From an uncultured Eubacteriales bacterium (GTDB lineage Bacteria; Bacillota; Clostridia; Oscillospirales; Oscillospiraceae): a stretch of DNA of 6,692 nt. Position numbers and translations under genes: made by a program. The notes under the pieces were generated by a model. It made no database searches. It saw only the letters and a list, made by a program, of their open reading frames with translations, and was not told the DNA's origin. The stretch covers positions 1-6,692 of the forward strand of contig USHP01000112.1 of NCBI GenBank assembly GCA_900554625.1. The letters are read 5' to 3'. Each line of letters opens with the position of its first letter. The first letter of the stretch is position 1. Shown piece after piece: positions 5,822 to 6,692 of the stretch.

Positions 5822-5831
5822 TTCTATCTTT
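5797..5831. repeat. 9-base inverted repeat overlapping the carrier promoter (operator candidate)
   Basis: AAAGATAGA (5797-5805) and TCTATCTTT (5823-5831) form a perfect inverted repeat with a 17-base spacer, so the arm centres are 26 bases apart. One arm covers the last codons and stop of the kinase gene; the other overlaps the -10. The -35 lies between them. It could be an operator for a dimeric or tetrameric regulator. As RNA it could also form a weak A+U-rich hairpin ending in UUUU, i.e. a poor terminator for the kinase gene. Confidence 0.45.
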
Positions 5832-6692
5832 GAAACGACATGCCCAGTTTGATCAGACGGTACATCCGATCCGCCGCGTTGAGGAACAGAGAATCCGCAT
5901 GGGCCAGCGCATCTTCCTGGGAGGATGCAGCCCCCATACAGGAGATGGCGGCCACAATACCGCAATCATAAATTTCCTCAGCGCCTTCTCCCATGCAGCC
6001 TACCACAGCCACTGCCGGGACGCCCTGTCTGGCACAATGCTGACCGATGCCCGAAAGCACCTTGCCTTTTGTACTCTGATAATCCAGCCTGCCTTCTCCG
6101 GTTACCACCAAATCCACATCGGCAATCAGCTGATCAAAGTTCACCAAAGAAAGCACAGTCTCGATGCCGGAGCGGATTTCTACGTTGGAAAACGCCAGCA
6201 GCGGTACGGACAGCCCTCCTGCTGCTCCGCATCCCGGCAAATCCCGCAGATGCTTGCCGCAGGTTGTTTCCACTACCTGGACATAATTTTTCATTCCCGC
6301 TTCCAGCCGCGCCTGTTCTTCCGGACCGGCACCTTTCTGCTTTCCGTAGACATATGCAGCGCCATCCGGCCCCAGCAGAGGATTCTTCACATCACACATC
6401 AGGATGAGATTGGCGTCTTTCAGCTGGGGCAACATCTGGGTTGTGTCAATGGATGCAACCTTCTCCAGCCCCGCACCGTCAGGGCTGACGCTGTCGCCAT
6501 TAGCATCCAGGAACCGGATTCCCAAAGCCATTGCCGCACCAATGCCGCCGTCGTTGGTAGCACTGCCGCCCAGCAGCAGATAAATATTGTGATACCCTTG
6601 CAGCAGGATATGCCGAAGCAGCTGTCCTGTGCCAACAGACGAGGCGTGGAGAACATCCAGCGCCCGGCCCTGGATCAACGGCAGTCCCGATG
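5824..6692 (-). CDS. Glycerate kinase, GlxK/GarK family (partial, 5' end outside window)
   Basis: The visible 288 residues cover the greater part of a glycerate kinase (family about 375-380 residues, so roughly 90-100 N-terminal residues are missing). The enzyme phosphorylates D-glycerate with ATP, in most characterised members of this family giving 2-phosphoglycerate, which enters lower glycolysis. Seen, numbered from the first visible full codon: SGLPL at 1-5 (the family's 'AAASGLPL' region), GGSATNDGG (41-49), CDVKNPLLGP (99-108), GCGAAGGL (153-160) and VVTGEGRLDYQSTKGK (195-210). All these are diagnostic and intact. The reading frame is open through the window edge; the TTG near 6678 is an internal leucine, not a start. 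It precedes the carrier by 111 bases on the same strand. No strong terminator follows, so partial co-transcription with the downstream genes is possible. A functional link through three-carbon metabolism is only an inference. Confidence 0.93.
   Translation of the reverse strand, partial: SGLPLIQGRALDVLHASSVGTGQLLRHILLQGYHNIYLLLGGSATNDGGIGAAMALGIRFLDANGDSVSPDGAGLEKVASIDTTQMLPQLKDANLILMCDVKNPLLGPDGAAYVYGKQKGAGPEEQARLEAGMKNYVQVVETTCGKHLRDLPGCGAAGGLSVPLLAFSNVEIRSGIETVLSLVNFDQLIADVDLVVTGEGRLDYQSTKGKVLSGIGQHCARQGVPAVAVVGCMGEGAEEIYDCGIVAAISCMGAASSQEDALAHADSLFLNAADRMYRLIKLGMSFQR

Noticed and set aside
5925..6407. Plus-strand open frame opposite the glycerate kinase
   Set aside because: It is Pro/Arg-rich shadow translation opposite diagnostic glycerate kinase motifs.
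1..6692. CRISPR arrays, tRNA genes, insertion sequences, attachment sites and catabolite-responsive elements
   Set aside because: Reading both strands, I found no regular repeat-spacer pattern, tRNA-like fold, transposase or integrase fragment, long terminal inverted repeats or clear cre match.

Overview
The window looks like chromosomal DNA from an anaerobic, low-G+C-type Gram-positive lineage of moderate G+C content, most likely a gut clostridial group such as the Oscillospiraceae. This rests on an HPr kinase/phosphorylase-like gene, a 62-residue zinc-type bL28, sigma-A-like promoters, strong purine-rich ribosome binding sites and an oxygen-sensitive Fe-S enzyme of the cysteine desulfidase family. 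The taxon is inferred from gene content and protein style, not from a search. I saw no tRNA, rRNA, CRISPR array, insertion sequence or phage gene.

Left end (1-852): a partial hprK-like gene runs leftward off the window and rpmB (bL28) runs rightward. They are divergent, each with its own recognisable promoter, separated by an A-tract-rich stretch. rpmB ends in a strong intrinsic terminator.

Middle (853-1736): a YheO/DauR-type regulator (PAS-like domain plus C-terminal HTH) on the minus strand has its own promoter. It lies just downstream of the terminator that closes the next transcription unit.

Right part (1737-6692): four minus-strand genes, in transcription order glycerate kinase (5' end outside the window), YfcC/DcuC-family membrane carrier, M20 amidohydrolase, and a CyuA-type L-cysteine desulfidase (UPF0597). 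The carrier has a candidate promoter overlapping an inverted repeat directly after the kinase stop codon, so carrier-hydrolase-desulfidase may be one operon and the kinase the end of another. A strong hairpin separates hydrolase and desulfidase.

Working model (inference): the carrier imports an N-acylated or peptide-like cysteine compound, the M20 enzyme releases the free amino acid, and the desulfidase converts it to pyruvate, ammonia and sulfide. The neighbouring PAS-HTH protein would sense the ligand. Each family is known; the combination is the point of interest. Glycerate kinase may feed the same three-carbon pool or may be an unrelated neighbour.
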